A stretch of DNA of 64,000 nucleotides from Reticulitermes speratus. Taxonomy: Eukaryota > Arthropoda > Insecta > Blattodea > Rhinotermitidae. The notes beneath the pieces are model-generated. The model had not been told where the DNA came from, did not search any database, and worked only from the letters and a program-made list of their open reading frames with translations. The stretch lies in the NCBI GenBank assembly GCA_021186555.1, contig JAJKFL010000007.1:3904501-3968500 (forward strand). The letters run 5' to 3'. The translations under genes were made by a program, and so were the position numbers. Positions 53,101 to 59,900 of this stretch are shown here, piece by piece. Each line of letters starts with the position of its first letter. Position 1 is the first letter of the stretch.

Positions 53101-53189
53101 ATGCATCCTACTATGTTGTCCAGCAAATTGATGTCAAGCTTCTGGTTGAAATCCAGAAGTTTGGAGGCTTGTTCAGCAAGAGTCGCCAT
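20151..53189 (-). CDS. XPO1: Exportin-1 (CRM1), complete, 19 coding exons
   Basis: Exportin-1 is the karyopherin that, with RanGTP, carries leucine-rich NES cargo, snRNA and some RNPs out of the nucleus. Exons, 5' to 3' on minus: 53189-53079, 44762-44588, 42612-42506, 41766-41536, 40339-40220, 40055-39927, 38423-38268, 36974-36768, 36536-36294, 34550-34316, 31670-31507, 28998-28864, 27953-27849, 27669-27484, 24888-24640, 24133-24008, 22948-22822, 22189-21939, 20297-20151. All introns are GT-AG and all joins are in phase, giving 1067 aa (human 1071). It starts [20 protein letters not shown] and ends [11 protein letters not shown]. Importin-beta N-like region about 45-115; acidic H9 loop about 428-448 ([15 protein letters not shown]); leptomycin-type Cys525 in [10 protein letters not shown] (34455-34457); CRM1 C-terminal HEAT repeats about 700-1035. 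Oddity: a 4-residue duplication in exon 8. Introns carry many transposons but the exons are clean, so the gene looks functional. Confidence 0.97.
20617..20961. mobile_element. hAT-type MITE
   Basis: Ends are CAGCGGTGGCCAAAC and GTTTGGTCACCCCTG, a typical hAT inverted repeat. Flanking octamers CTCTTTAA and CTATATAA match at 6 of 8 positions, consistent with an old 8-bp target duplication. It is non-coding and sits in the last XPO1 intron. Confidence 0.75.
21493..21519. repeat. (ATA)n microsatellite
   Basis: About nine copies of ATA/TAA in the last XPO1 intron. Confidence 0.9.
22537..22701. mobile_element. 165-bp TTAA MITE (piggyBac-like)
   Basis: TTAA is duplicated on both sides (22533-22536 and 22702-22705). 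The ends are CCCTTTGGC and GCCCCAAAGGG. An internal hairpin of (TG)n and (CA)n arms lies at about 22557-22588. The TTAA target and CCCTTT termini point to piggyBac-type mobilisation. The window's piggyBac element has similar ends (CCCTTTACTGCC). Confidence 0.75.
23150..23370 (+). pseudogene. 3' end of a LINE reverse transcriptase
   Basis: The plus-strand frame reads [12 protein letters not shown], then [17 protein letters not shown] and VMNLRVP, then a stop. This is the C-terminus of a family of insect non-LTR retrotransposons (RTE-like is my best guess). The end 'aaggactctgctccatggagttag' matches, inverted, the start of the copy at 33775. It lies in the XPO1 intron between exons 16 and 17. 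Confidence 0.7.
24172..24366. mobile_element. Decayed copy of the CCCTTTGG TTAA MITE
   Basis: It begins GAACCCCTTGGCTCC and ends CACCAAAGGGTTC. The interior 'attatgcagtccccatttaaattccagtct' parallels 'cttatgcagccccaacttaaattccagtct' in the 22537-22701 element. The TTAA targets have decayed to TGAA and TTCA. Confidence 0.6.
24600..24620. repeat. (CA)n microsatellite
   Basis: About ten CA units just downstream, on the minus strand, of an XPO1 donor site (exon ends at 24640). Confidence 0.9.
25249..25807. mobile_element. hAT-type non-autonomous element with perfect 8-bp duplication
   Basis: CCCTAGAG is duplicated on both sides (25241-25248 and 25808-25815). The termini are CAGTGGTATTCAACC and, inverted, CAGCGGTATTCAACC. 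The 559-bp body contains (GAAA)n at about 25300-25350 and (CT)n at about 25460-25483. There is no transposase frame. It lies in the XPO1 intron between exons 14 and 15. Confidence 0.85.
30684..30854. mobile_element. TA-flanked MITE (Tc1/mariner- or pogo-type)
   Basis: Ends are CAGTAAAACC and GGTTTTACTG with TA on both sides (30682-30683 and 30855-30856). Internal 'cactaaatc' repeats occur near both ends. It is 171 bp and non-coding, in an XPO1 intron. Confidence 0.75.
30931..30960. repeat. (CA)n microsatellite
   Basis: About 14 CA units in the XPO1 intron between exons 11 and 12. Confidence 0.9.
33775..34266 (-). pseudogene. 3' end of a LINE reverse transcriptase, decayed
   Basis: The minus-strand frame from 34249 reads [20 protein letters not shown], then [20 protein letters not shown], then YSSPNVIR. 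Fragmentary matches follow to the 'LDWSG...GLGQVAG' region and the '[10 protein letters not shown]' tail. It is the same family as 23150-23370 but opposite in orientation, and carries several stops. It sits 50 bp from XPO1 exon 10, downstream of its donor. Confidence 0.75.
34770..36098 (+). mobile_element. Mariner-like DNA transposon, nearly full length
   Basis: TA dinucleotides flank both ends (34768-34769 and 36099-36100). The 35-bp terminal inverted repeats differ at two positions: the first base, and C/T at the twelfth. They share AGGGTGGGGCA, GGGAACCAAG and TGTTTTTGGAAT. The 1329-bp element holds one transposase frame, now broken (next entry). It lies antisense in the XPO1 intron between exons 9 and 10. 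Sharp ends but three coding lesions suggest moderate age. Confidence 0.88.
34895..35982 (+). pseudogene. Mariner/IS630-like transposase, broken
   Basis: The frame starts [16 protein letters not shown] at 34895 and begins with a helix-turn-helix (I recall it as the DUF4817 type: [19 protein letters not shown]). DDE-region motifs follow: [10 protein letters not shown] (first Asp, about 35370), [12 protein letters not shown] (second Asp, about 35650) and [20 protein letters not shown] (third, about 35765). The spacing is 36 residues between the second and third Asp. Lesions seen: an in-frame TAA at 35102-35104, a frameshift near 35395-35402 and a second near 35530-35540. It is therefore inactive. 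The window holds two more fragments of related transposases (41030-41190 and 48410-49055). Confidence 0.85.
40113..40166. repeat. (CA)n plus (TA)n microsatellite
   Basis: A CA-rich run is followed by about 12 TA units in the intron between XPO1 exons 5 and 6. Confidence 0.9.
41030..41190 (+). pseudogene. Mariner-like transposase fragment (catalytic end)
   Basis: The plus-strand frame reads [20 protein letters not shown], then YDF, then a stop, then [11 protein letters not shown]. This is the third-Asp motif and following helix of mariner-like transposases. Only this piece is recognisable and no terminal repeats were found. It lies in the intron between XPO1 exons 4 and 5. Confidence 0.65.
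42281..42382. repeat. Possible half of the CCCTTTGG-type TTAA MITE
   Basis: 'aggcctcaaagggttaa' near 42369-42385 matches the right end of the 22537-22701 MITE ('ggccccaaagggttaa'), and a TTAA occurs near 42295 ('cattaaccgattgg'). The left end is poor, so the boundary is uncertain. Confidence 0.35.
42850..43966 (+). pseudogene. Decayed pogo/Tigger-like (DDE_1) transposase
   Basis: Piecing frames together gives the family's order: '[15 protein letters not shown]' (about 43340-43385), '[12 protein letters not shown]' (about 43450-43485), '[19 protein letters not shown]' (about 43490-43545), '[10 protein letters not shown]' (about 43555-43585), and a '[11 protein letters not shown]' block carrying the later Asp (about 43650-43690). 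An acidic tail [14 protein letters not shown] ends at TGA 43964-43966. Many stops and frame changes interrupt it. Such transposases resemble jerky/CENP-B-like proteins. No clear terminal repeats were found. It lies in the XPO1 intron between exons 2 and 3. Confidence 0.75.
44012..44247. mobile_element. 236-bp TTAA MITE (piggyBac-like)
   Basis: TTAA flanks both ends (44008-44011 and 44248-44251). The termini are CCTTTATCCTACC and, inverted, CCTTTTAAAGACC. The interior aligns with the copy at 14049-14244. It lies 45 bp after the pogo-like remnant, in the same XPO1 intron. Confidence 0.7.
47280..47530 (+). mobile_element. Diverged SINE (family B), plus orientation
   Basis: In order it shows 'gggctggatcatcc', 'gggtccacccagcctc', 'ccatctagtgctgaggttaa' and 'agggtcaactttgccttacc'. 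These correspond to the plus-oriented reading of the 11417-11706 element, including the (TTTACC)-type tail. A shorter tRNA-head-like piece ('gactacgctatgggctggacc') lies at about 46640-46670. Confidence 0.6.
48410..49055 (+). pseudogene. Mariner-like transposase remnant (DDE half)
   Basis: Plus-strand pieces read [18 protein letters not shown] (about 48508-48560, first catalytic region), [16 protein letters not shown] (about 48703-48750) and TVAFQQD (about 48762-48782, second Asp). One base out of frame come 'PHFANAV', 'FPDRQID', then '[14 protein letters not shown]' (third Asp) and a C-terminal '[11 protein letters not shown]' after a stop. The family is related to but not identical with the 34770-36098 element. 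Terminal repeats were not found. Confidence 0.75.
51450..51995 (+). pseudogene. LINE reverse-transcriptase remnant (Jockey-like)
   Basis: The plus strand reads a decayed 'PQGSVLCPL', then '[19 protein letters not shown]' (about 51530-51590), which contains the FADD catalytic box. Later pieces end '[14 protein letters not shown]' (about 51925-51960), like the end of Jockey-type reverse transcriptases. Several stops and frame shifts are present. It lies in the first coding XPO1 intron. Confidence 0.7.
52110..52392 (-). mobile_element. SINE (family B)
   Basis: It runs from 'ggtaaagctgtccctgtgca' through 'ccccggccactttacccc' to the tRNA-like end 'ccggaattcaaaccctggac', 'ctatcccatc'. The minus strand therefore holds a tRNA-like head, A-box-like at about 52365-52385 and B-box-like at about 52326-52338. 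It has fewer differences from 11417-11706 than the 1.8 kb copy. Confidence 0.75.
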
Positions 53190-53942
53190 TCAGACTGAGA
53201 AACTGGTTGAAGAAATTAACATCATCACAAACCACAGTAAACAAAGACATACAATATACGAAATTATTCTAGAAATTTTGATCGCATATTCATTGTGACG
53301 ACAGTGTGATCAATAATGTGAAATCATAAACTCATACAAGAATACCGCAATTATCCAAGCTTTCATTACTCACTTTCAATTTTTCAGATCACAAGCAGGT
53401 TGAACTCTGCCTTATGGTTGGGCTGCGAACAATCATTCCTCTCCCTCACACTTCTTTTCCTTCATAACAGAAAAGACAATATCAAAACACAGACATAACC
53501 TGGCAGATGCAGTTAGGTTAACACATAACATTTACTTTAACAAGCGTTGCGCGATGCACTAGGTTAAGTGCATTAGCTTAAACTCGAGCGAGAGTAATTA
53601 TGAGCAACTCACAGCCAAGACACTATATTCAATAGTATCTTCGTTTAGCGATGTCTAAAATGTTACATCCACACCCTGTTTCACGGATTTTCGGCCACTA
53701 ATTTCACAATGAATACGTTCCAATATGCAGATTTCTGAGATCAATTTCTTACAGAATAGCAACAATATTCGAATTCGCAACAAAAATACTTAAAATAAAA
53801 TATATATTTTACGTCATTCACGAGTAAATGTGTTTAAAACGCCGACAACACAACCGTTGCAAACACATTCCCATCTTCCCGCGCGGTAGGCACCTCACCG
53901 CCGCTCCTGCACGAGGCGGTCACTAACAAACAAAAATGGCGA
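53190..53942 (-). promoter_or_regulatory. Likely XPO1 5' UTR intron and promoter
   Basis: The start codon (53187-53189) is preceded by only five bases and then an acceptor (cagtttctcag, AG at 53196-53195). Coding exon 1 therefore probably continues from a non-coding first exon. A donor fits well at 53898-53897 (CGGCG|GTGAGG), in the only GC-rich patch nearby (53878-53950). That would give an untranslated exon of about 40 nt ending at 53899 and a 0.7-kb intron. A GCCAT element (AAAATGGCGAC on plus, 53934-53943) lies at the presumed start region. All of this is inference from splice-like sites and base composition. Confidence 0.5.
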
Positions 53943-54264
53943 CTTCCGCGTAAGGTTCAGTTGTTAATATTCTTAATTCTTTAAAGTTGAGTTGCTGTAA
54001 TTTATGTACATTGCTTACAAGTCTGTAGAGATCACAATTTTGTAACCAACATCTCACTACACAAAAGGTTATGCACAATAAATCAGGGTCTATTTTTACA
54101 GGAAATGGCCCATACGTTCGCAAAAAGCTACATGTTTTGAGGCTTTTATGTAAAACAAAAATTCTGAATTGACGTAAAAACCATCTGAAATCCTCTCTAG
54201 AAGCTTTACATTATGGGAACTATTCGCAAAGATAACCCAACCTGATGATTTTCGAAAATAATAT

Positions 54265-54276
54265 CAAGATGGCGAC
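54265..54276 (+). promoter_or_regulatory. YY1/Pho-like motif CAAGATGGCGAC
   Basis: CAAGATGGCG matches the YY1/Pleiohomeotic consensus (AAnATGGCG). A second match (AAAATGGCGAC) lies at 53934-53943, 0.33 kb nearer XPO1. Such sites commonly sit at the start of housekeeping genes. The ATG here opens only a 14-codon frame, so a protein start is unlikely. Confidence 0.35.
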
Positions 54277-54299
54277 TCCAGAACACCTCAGAGATATGG

Positions 54300-56340
54300 T
54301 ATGCGATTCATGATTGGATTACTCGAAGCTTCGCTTTGCCAATGACTTTCGGTTGTGCTACAAATTCACGTGACGCATGTCTGACGTCATTCATACACGT
54401 GTCCACGGAAATATGCCAACGGTTACGCGTATACTCCTGTCTTACAAACTTTAAAACTCTCGTGTCAGAAATTTGATGTGTGCGGAATTCCTTATAAGCT
54501 GATACTCAGTTGTATCACGAATTAAAGTGTTCCAATAAACCTAAACTAGGTTCTTGCCAGGCGTCTGTATACGTTCATGTAAAACGGCTTTATTATAAAA
54601 AAAATCCCTTCATCTGACATGTTTAAATATACAAATGCTGTAAAGTTTTGATGAAACTTGAATAAAAATTAAATGACTTCATTTCTAGACTTACACGTGT
54701 CTATGCAAAAGCTGTAGTCCAATTATAATGCATGCGGTATGGTGATAAGTGTTCCACTGCCATCATTTTTTGATCATTTGGTGAACAGTGAAATTCTGTA
54801 TATGCCTTTAAAATATCCACAATCACTTCCACTCAAGACACCCGTTGGAGTCAGGGCAAAGTAATACACAATTTTAACTGCTTAATAGATCAGGCACAAC
54901 TGCTCATTTTCCTTTTGTAATTAAATATACTGTCAAGATGCTCGGTATGACTCCTAGTAAATTGCTCAGTATTGCATAATGTTCAATTTCAAGCAGAAAG
55001 TATTTGACACCACTACCAAAGATTTAATCTAGGTCTTCTATACAAGCAGGAGAGGAAGCTTTTTCACTCTAGCACCCCAGGGAATGAGCTGGCTGATTTG
55101 TAGTCCCAGTGAAATCTAAAATACTAGATATTAGCTAGATGGAAATTTTGTGCTCTAAAATCAGAAAGAATTTGGTAACAATTCCTTAGCACAGGTACCA
55201 ATGAAAACTTATCAAGGAGCTCCTGCCATCTGGGATACATAAAGAAACTACAAGTAGTGATGATGTACTGAGAAGCCCAGCATAAACAATTTTTAACTTT
55301 CTTAGTGGTGAATTTTAAGTCATGTCAGTACATAATGGTCAAGACAAATCATACTTACTGTCATTACAATTCACGCTGTTCAAAGTTCGTGCACACTCCA
55401 TGATTCCCTAGATACTGTTTCAAGTTTATCACCAACTCAAGCATACATACATGAATGTAGTGAACCCCAAGCTTGAAGGCAACTGTAGGGAGTTTCTTAA
55501 GATATCGTACACTGCAAGTACGGCAAAAACTTACATTTAAATTCCCCTTCCTTAAACAACTCTCCAAATAAACAACGTAGCTAAATTTATTAATATACAA
55601 ATACATGGATTAATCTACAAATTGCCTCACCCCACTCACTTCAACCCTGACAATGGAAACAGCACATTCCTCTGAAACACAGATATCTACAGTTATGACT
55701 GAATGGTGCCACATCCCAAAACACTCTGCACACACACTAGTAAGAAAACTACAATTTATAAATCTTATAGAATTGAATAATCTGCAACTGCAATATCAGT
55801 ATATACAATTTAATTACCAGAAAAACAAAAATGTTGAATCACACTGCAATGAAAATAGGGCATGGCTTTACAAGCCTCCTGGAAGATCTCTGTGCAAAGA
55901 CAAGACAACTTTTTTGCAAGATTAACATTCACCAGACATGCAGCTGCACCAAATGTCAGACAGAACACTGCTCATTTATTATGTCTGTTCTGACCAACTG
56001 CACGACAAAAGCTGCAATGGGTGTGTCGAGATACAAGGACACATGACAGCCTCTACCACTTTCTCTCCTACAAAGAGGGAGTGTTGAGATAAGGTCCGGT
56101 CATATGAAAAGCAGTAAATTATACGGATTACACGCAAAAAATTAAGAAAAATGTTATGCATTGAAAATGGTAAAGAAGCAAAACTGTAACAAAGAATGAA
56201 ATAAAAATTCTGTAACACATGACCACAAATTTGGCAGATACTTGGTTTTGTACAGCAAATACATCATAATAATCGTTACACAGCAATGCAAGATCATGAA
56301 CAGAAAGTCACACAGGAGCTGGAACAGGGAGCACAAGACA
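54300..56340. other. XPO1-STIP1 intergenic spacer
   Basis: AT-rich DNA between the XPO1 promoter side and the STIP1 3' end. No coding similarity, tRNA or bounded transposon was recognised. Two short open frames (55653-55925 and 55364-55606) lack any recognised motif. Confidence 0.45.
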
Positions 56341-56363
56341 ATACAAGTTCCTGATACAAAGTG

Positions 56364-56369
56364 TTTATT
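56364..56369 (-). terminator. Candidate STIP1 polyadenylation signals
   Basis: Minus-strand AATAAA occurs here (566 bp after the stop) and at 56696-56701 (234 bp after it). Either could end the STIP1 transcript; nothing in the sequence decides between them. Confidence 0.4.
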
Positions 56370-56934
56370 AAACCTATGCTGACACAGTATACTTAGCTAA
56401 ACCACCACATGGACAATTGGCTGATACACTGTAGTTTATGCCTGTTTACTTCATTTGCTAGTGATACGGTCTCCAATGCACACATTCATTTTCATATCTT
56501 GCCTTCATATTCAGTTTTCACTGCAGAACACAGTCTGAAAATCACTGTTGTACACATTAAAGGAACAGGATGATTTTAAGATTATGAAAATGGGTGCAGC
56601 ATTTCAACCTTTGTTGCTCCAAGCAACAATCACAAAATACATATAAATCATACTGTAAAGTTCACTACTAACATTTGCATGAACGTTTAAACACTTTTAT
56701 TTATAAATTAGTTAGAATTTGCTTTGGTGTGTGTTGACAGCAACATTACTAACTGAACACCTAAGCAGTTCTAACATTAAATGAGACTTGCATATCAGTC
56801 ATGCACAGTAAACACAAGTTTGTAAAATATTACTGTAACTGGTTCATTTTCTCAGTGTTGGAATATTACTATGCATAGGAAATAAATGCAAAATTCTGTC
56901 ACAAAGCACTTGTGTAATTTAAGAAGGGTAACTT

Positions 56935-59900
56935 TCAATGAATAGCTATGAAGCCTGATGCCAGAAGCTTCTGTATCTTCGCAGCAATGTCTGGATTCTT
57001 CAAGTGGCTGAAAGGAAGACAAACAAATGAAAAGTTTTGACAATAGACAATGACATTTTGGAGCGCGATCTGTACCTTAAATGTGCTGAACTTCAAGTGT
57101 ACTTTCACTGTAAACACAAATCAGGCATGTATCAGATTAACCCTTTACTGCCGAACAACCAGTATAGTGGTCGCCCTTTAAATATGGCAAGAGCCCGAAC
57201 GACCAGTATAGTGGTCGCCAGCAGTGTGTCGAATTTGAAAGCATTTTTCTCACCCCTATCGCAGTTACTGCTAATGATTTATACTCAGTACGTCCGGTGA
57301 ATGTTAGGGCTTCTTTGTGGAGTGAGAATTACTCCCCCTCCAAAAGCCCGTTTTAGATGTCAACACTTTTCAACTGCACATTTCTCTTAGGTGACTAATA
57401 ACGTTCCAAACATAGCATGGGTTTGTTTATCTCCTCGAACTGGAGTCTAGTGTAGCTTGAATTACAAGTGGGCTATGACACGAGTACTAATTGACGGGCT
57501 GAAAGGGTTTCAGTGGCGTTCTGTAACGCGTATTTTTCAGAGCAAATTATTACACAAAATCTGGAGATATCCGCGAAAATCCATGTTTACAGCTACAGGG
57601 GGCTCACAGATGTGTCTCTTGTAGTTCTGGGGCACTCATTAGGCATTGTGGGGCAGTAATGTGCAACACACAGCCGTTAAATATAATAAAAATGTAGTGG
57701 GCACCCTTGAGTAGCAAGAAGTTTACCCAGCATTCACATTGTGGCTTTAGATCTGTTTTGCTATCACCATACAAGTTACTTAATTTTCTGTAGCCGTGCT
57801 GCCCAGCACAGATTATCTAGTATACTGCCCAGTAACACACAACAGTCTTTATGAACTAGATGGGTGTGATAGTTGCATAATGGCTACCAAGAAAGTGAAA
57901 CTGGATAAGCAAGCCATCAGTGAAATTCTGGTTGCTGACACAGACTCGGAATCAGGTGCTGAGGCTAGTGATGTTGAAGAGGAATTTTTTGAATCTGAAG
58001 ATGAAGAATATGAACAACTAAAAGCCTCAGCACAAGAAGACGAGCCACAGGCTGCAAGAAGTGGCGGAGAATTACCAACCTGGGGACCGCCTCAAGGAAG
58101 GAACACCAATATCCATTCTTTTGTCGGTCCAGCAACAGGTGTGAAAAACAGCGAGGCTCCACGCATCAACAAAGACAGCTCTCCACTGTCTGCGTTGATG
58201 CTCTTTTTCACACAACTTTTTCAGCTGCTGGTGGAACAGACAAACTTATACTACCAGCAACACTTGGACAGACAATCCGGACCTAGCTGCCAAATGCCTG
58301 ACATTACGTTGCCGGACATGATGACTTTCATTGCCTTAGCTCTGCAGATGGGACACGACTTGAAAGACACACTACATGACTACTGGTCTAGACTTAGACA
58401 GTTTCACACTCCGTTTTACGGTGAAACCATGACACGAGACAGATATTTACACATACTGTATTTTTTGCATTTTGCAGACAATTCACAGAGACCCGACCAA
58501 GGTGAAGGATATGACCGACTTTGGAAACTAAGGACCGTCTTTGACACACTGAACCAGGCCTATGCTAAATTCTATAAACCCTCCGAGCATTTGGCAGTGG
58601 ACGAGGTAATTGTAAAATTCAAGGGCAGGGTCATCTTCAAGCAGTATATTCCCAAGAAAAGGAAATGTTTCGGCATCAAAATTTACAAACTGTGTGACGA
58701 ATCGGGGTATACATATGACATGAGAGTGTACTTGGGTAAAGACTCATGCTCCACCACTGATGACATGACTGCAACACACGCAACTGTTAAGACATTTGAC
58801 TTGCAGAGTTGAAGGCTTGGGACACAAACTATTTATGGACAATTTTTTTTCATCACCGAGACTTTTTGACGACTTAGAGAGACGTAAAATAAATTAATGC
58901 AGGACAGTACGGCCCAACAGAAAAGACATGCCCCCTGAATTTGGACCGAAAAAACTGAAACTGAAAAGGGGCGACAGCGTTAGTTTCGAAGGACAGACGA
59001 GATGTTTACCTGCTGACTAACATGGACCCGCCACCGGCAGAAGGAAATTTTTGTGAAGACAACAACCGCCCTGTGAAGCCTCACATCGTGGCACGGTATA
59101 ACCGGCACATGGGTTACGTCGACAATTCTGATCGTATGGCCAATAGCTATTCGATGAGTTGACGTAATTTCAAGTGGACCATGAAACTGTTTTTCTACCT
59201 TCTGGATCTAACAGTACTCAACAGTTGGATTCTGTTATCTTCAGGTGGGGCTAAATATACCCACCGAGATTTCAGACTTCTCCTGGTGAGGAATTTGATT
59301 GAAGAAGCTGGAAGAAACCAAGATCGCCCCACCCCCAATTTGGTTGGAAGGCCAAGTGCGGCTGCAACAAACGTTATGAGACTCGACGGCCGCCAACACT
59401 GGCCAGCAAAATCCAACACACTCCGCTGCCGTGTTTGTTCAGCGCGTGGCGTGAGAAAGGGAAGAACATATAAGTGCATGAAATGTAATGTCACCTCGAC
59501 ACCGGAAGGTTGAAGAGGACGACTAAGCAAGCAAGCAAAAAATGTAATGTCGGCCTGTGCGTGGTGCCTTGTTTCGCGGACTATCACATTAAAATTAACT
59601 TGTAAAACACCAAATTTTTCTATTGTGATAGAATAGTGATCCAAGGTGCAACGGATCGTCTGCAGCAGCCAGAACTGTGTAATAAAATTTTTACACTCAA
59701 TTTTTTATAATGCATGCAATTCACAGGCCTAAATTTATTATAAAAATACGTGAACATTTTTTCCCGAATTAATCAATTCATAAACACACTGCGAAATTTT
59801 ATTTCCTGAAATTTGAAGGAATAGTGTATGAGATATGATTTTCTTTCTAAGAGTAAGCGTTAAGAATTGAATACCAAATTTAAAAACCTCGGCAGCCTGC

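Noticed and set aside
54269..54310. ATG in good context starting MATPEHLRDMV on the + strand, possible divergent gene start
   Set aside because: The frame closes after 14 codons, and although GTATGC could be a donor, no downstream exon is visible. A YY1-type site explains the ATGGCG.
57965..58162. 65-codon minus-strand frame in the piggyBac region
   Set aside because: It is a shadow of the transposase frame, which has clear family motifs on the plus strand.
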